Source: Curtobacterium sp. TC1 | GTDB taxonomy: Bacteria; Actinomycetota; Actinomycetes; Actinomycetales; Microbacteriaceae | DNA length: 64,000 nucleotides | Assembly (NCBI RefSeq): GCF_019844075.1 | Contig: NZ_CP081964.1 | Span: forward strand, 992,001 to 1,056,000 | Reading direction: 5' to 3' | In this document: piece by piece, positions 62,303 to 64,000 of the stretch | How positions within the stretch are numbered: the first letter of the stretch is position 1 | How the letters are laid out: each line of letters starts with the position of its first letter | Program-made: the position numbers and the translations under genes | The notes under the pieces: generated by a model | What the model was told of the DNA's origin: nothing | Databases searched by the model: none | The model's input: only the letters and a program-made list of their open reading frames with translations

Positions 62303-63009
62303 AGCGCGCTGCTCTCGTCCGCCACCAGGACGGCCCGGCGCAGGGCGTCGCGTCCGACGCGTCGGGCTGCGGCGTCGTCGGCGGCGAACTCCACGAGGAC
62401 GCGCGTCGAGCGCGCCATCGCGCGCGCACCGGGCACCCACGGGACCGCACGCTCGATCGATTCGGCGACCGCGACCGCCGCCGCGTGGTGCTGGGTCAGG
62501 TGGGCGCGTTCGTGGGCGACCACGGCCTCCAGTTCGTCCGTCCGCAACCGGTCTGCCAGGCCGGTGCTGACCAGCACACCGCCGCTCCGTCCGGGCACGG
62601 CGCAGGCCAGGGCGTGGTCCGCGTCGACGACGGCCACCGGGGTGCCGTCGATCTCGCGGTGCGGGGCGACGCCGGAGCGCATCGCCTGGCGGACGGCTTC
62701 GTGCTCGGGCCCGGGGCGGACGCGGACGGCGACCACGAACGCGATGACCGCGAGCAGTGCGACGCCGACGTTGAAGCCGTGGGTGGGGGAACCGTCGCCG
62801 CCCAGGAGGTCGGTGAGCGGGCGGTCGGCGAGCACGACGAGGGCGATGCCGGCGACGAACCCGACGACGCCGAGCAACACCGCGAGCGACCAGCACACCA
62901 GGGCGGTGCGCGGGCGGTCGATGGTCCAGGCGGAGCGGGTCAGCACCCTCGGGGCGAACACGACCACCAGCAGGGCGAGGACGATGAGCGCGATGCCGGC
63001 GACGACCAC
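62272..63009 (-). CDS. M56 family metalloprotease (BlaR1-like, no sensor domain)
   Basis: 245 residues. Three N-terminal membrane helices (about 3-22, 35-58, 75-95) are followed by a zinc protease domain with HERAH (in VVAHERAHLTQHH) and a downstream EFAADDAAAR glutamate. There is no penicillin-binding sensor domain. It lies 13 nt after a BlaI-type repressor gene, which it presumably cleaves in response to a signal. Confidence 0.85.
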   Translation of the reverse strand: MVVAGIALIVLALLVVVFAPRVLTRSAWTIDRPRTALVCWSLAVLLGVVGFVAGIALVVLADRPLTDLLGGDGSPTHGFNVGVALLAVIAFVVAVRVRPGPEHEAVRQAMRSGVAPHREIDGTPVAVVDADHALACAVPGRSGGVLVSTGLADRLRTDELEAVVAHERAHLTQHHAAAVAVAESIERAVPWVPGARAMARSTRVLVEFAADDAAARRVGRDALRRAVLVADESSALGAIRASRLS

Positions 63010-63022
63010 GGAGCGACCCCGG

Positions 63023-63397
63023 TCAGGAACGTGCGCGGGCGTCGAGGGCGCGGCGCAGGGCCTCGAGGTCGTCGGAGGCGAGCGAGCCGGTGAACTGCAG
63101 CAACGCTGCTTCACGGTCGGCCGAGGCGGCGAGCGCACTCGACATGAGGGACGCGGTCTGCTCGTCGCGACTGTGCACGGCGCGGAAGCTCAGCGGGGCG
63201 TCGTCGTGCTCCTGCCGCTCCACCTGCCCCTTGCGGCCGAGCCGGTCGAGGACGGTGAGCACCGTGGTCAGTGCTGGACGGGGCTCCGGGAAGGCGTCGA
63301 GCACCTGGCGGGCGGTGAGGCCGTCGGTCACGGAGCGGAGCGCGTCGAGCACCGCCTGCTCGAGCTGCCCCCTGGGGCGTGATCGCTGTCCGGCCAT
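63023..63397 (-). CDS. BlaI/MecI/CopY family repressor
   Basis: 124 residues. A winged helix with LTARQVLDAF and TTVLTVLDRLGRKGQVER is followed by a short dimerisation helix. No Cys-rich metal motif is present, so BlaI type rather than CopY. The start is leaderless behind TAGAAT. Confidence 0.88.
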   Translation of the reverse strand: MAGQRSRPRGQLEQAVLDALRSVTDGLTARQVLDAFPEPRPALTTVLTVLDRLGRKGQVERQEHDDAPLSFRAVHSRDEQTASLMSSALAASADREAALLQFTGSLASDDLEALRRALDARARS

Positions 63398-63403
63398 CCC
63401 CGC

Positions 63404-63409
63404 ATTCTA
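63404..63409 (-). promoter_or_regulatory. -10 hexamer TAGAAT, leaderless start of the BlaI-type gene
   Basis: The hexamer ends 6 nt before ATG 63397 on the minus strand. Confidence 0.6.
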
Positions 63410-63458
63410 CGAGATGTCGAAGGCCGGTACGCGACACACGTTCGTAACGCGGTCTCGG

Positions 63459-63464
63459 TATGCT
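63459..63464 (+). promoter_or_regulatory. -10 element of the glycine riboswitch/gcvT transcript
   Basis: TATGCT lies about 40 nt before the first aptamer; no clear -35 is visible 17 bp upstream. Confidence 0.5.
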
Positions 63465-63500
63465 CGGCGCGGACAACTGAACACACCGGCCGTTCATCCG

Positions 63501-63754
63501 TCGCGGGAGACGCCGTGCAGTGCCCACGGGTACCTCGTGCCCACGGGCACATCGTGCCCTCGGGCGCACGCACGGCACCGAAGGAGCAATCCCCCCGTCA
63601 ATCTCTCAGGTCCCACACCGCAGCGGACAGGCCACTCTGAAAAGCAGACGCTCAGTCGTCTCGCCCACGGTGAAAGCCGCCGGACCTCACGGGCCGCGGT
63701 GAAACTCTCAGGCCCATGACAGAGGGGGAGTTCCACCCGGCGATCGTCGCCGGG
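63501..63754 (+). ncRNA. Tandem glycine riboswitch upstream of gcvT
   Basis: Two aptamers can be seen. Aptamer 1 has GCGGGAGA (63503-63510), GCACCGAAGGAGCAA (about 63575-63589), CTCTCAGG (63603-63610) and GGACAG (63625-63630). Aptamer 2 has CTCTCAGG (63705-63712) and TGACAGAGGGGG (63717-63728). A CCCGGCGA/TCGCCGGG hairpin (63736-63743 with 63747-63754) may be the expression switch. The glycine riboswitch class commonly controls glycine cleavage genes, as here. Confidence 0.9.
63519..63569 (+). repeat. Three 17-nt self-complementary tandem units inside aptamer 1
   Basis: Units at 63519-63535, 63536-63552 and 63553-63569 each read GTGCCC-N2-GGG with a complementary end. They extend the variable stem of the first aptamer. 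Confidence 0.7.
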
Positions 63755-63781
63755 CCCTGCTGATGCCAGGAGAACTCCGCC

Positions 63782-64000
63782 ATGAGTCCGACGCCACTGC
63801 GTTCGTCCCCGCTCGAACCCGCGCACGAAGCCGCCGGTGCGACCTTCACCGACTTCGCCGGGTACCGCATGCCCGTGCGCTACTCGTCCGACCTCGCCGA
63901 GCACCACGCCGTCCGACAGTCGGCCGGGGTCTTCGACCTGTCGCACATGGCCGAGATCGGGGTGACCGGTCCGGACGCCGTCGCCTTCCTCGACCACGCG
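63782..64000 (+). CDS. gcvT: Aminomethyltransferase, glycine cleavage T-protein (3' partial)
   Basis: 73 residues before the window ends. The N-terminus [25 protein letters not shown] and FDLSHMAEI match T-protein, which transfers the methylene group of glycine to tetrahydrofolate. AGGAGA lies 9 nt before ATG 63782, and the glycine riboswitch is directly upstream. Confidence 0.93.
   Translation, partial: MSPTPLRSSPLEPAHEAAGATFTDFAGYRMPVRYSSDLAEHHAVRQSAGVFDLSHMAEIGVTGPDAVAFLDHA

Noticed and set aside
1..64000. CRISPR array, prophage or insertion sequence
   Set aside because: No spaced direct repeats, transposase, integrase or phage structural gene was seen on either strand.

Overview
The window is 64 kb of very GC-rich, gene-dense chromosome. 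It shows mycothiol chemistry (mca), short polyprenyl synthase and DUF4307/DUF4245/DUF6264-type genes, many GTG starts and many apparently leaderless genes. Together these point to an actinobacterium of the Microbacteriaceae, most like Curtobacterium. That genus call is inference from gene content and order; no search was run. I see no prophage, insertion sequence or CRISPR array.

Layout. 1-4.1 kb: end of an unknown gene, a short-armed tRNA-Leu(UAA), an HtaA-type haem protein behind two DtxR-like iron boxes, a small sortase and a ThrE-type exporter. 4.1-11.3 kb: acyl-CoA ligase, a large Ig-like membrane protein, LemA plus an M48 protease, and an AlkX/YcaQ-type DNA glycosylase. 11.4-33.2 kb: mostly housekeeping genes (AI-2E exporter family, ilvA, greA, mca, uppS, phoH, fumC, carbonic anhydrase, xseB/xseA split by a hydrolase gene, ispH, M18 aminopeptidase, fbaA, glpX, rmuC).

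33.3-46.4 kb: a complete myo-inositol catabolic operon: iolC, Cgl0159-type aldolase, iolA, iolB, iolD, iolE, iolG, a second TIM-barrel isomerase, a transaldolase-like gene and a second Gfo/Idh dehydrogenase. It is followed by a tautomerase gene and a convergent GntR/UTRA repressor. A TGTC-N2-GACA palindrome lies before iolC, before the tautomerase and before the repressor, so the three units look like one regulon. No inositol transporter lies in the window.

46.5-49.1 kb: DnaQ-like exonuclease, two small genes and ychF. 49.1-52.9 kb: an accessory island with less biased codon use, carrying a RelA/SpoT-domain protein coupled to an unknown membrane protein, then a HepT/MntA toxin-antitoxin pair whose antitoxin is an XRE-nucleotidyltransferase fusion. 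53-54.7 kb: small unknown genes and an HD-domain protein. 54.9-57.6 kb: a two-gene cohesin/dockerin module, in which a wall-anchored (LAWTG) cohesin-like protein overlaps a secreted dockerin-amidase. 57.7-63.4 kb: small metabolic and regulatory genes, ending in a BlaI/M56 pair. 63.5-64 kb: a tandem glycine riboswitch and the start of gcvT.

Two genome-scale habits stand out. Seventeen genes have a TAnnnT hexamer ending only 6-8 nt before the start codon (leaderless transcripts). A family of GC-rich palindromes with GGAGGC/GCCTCC arms closes many transcription units.
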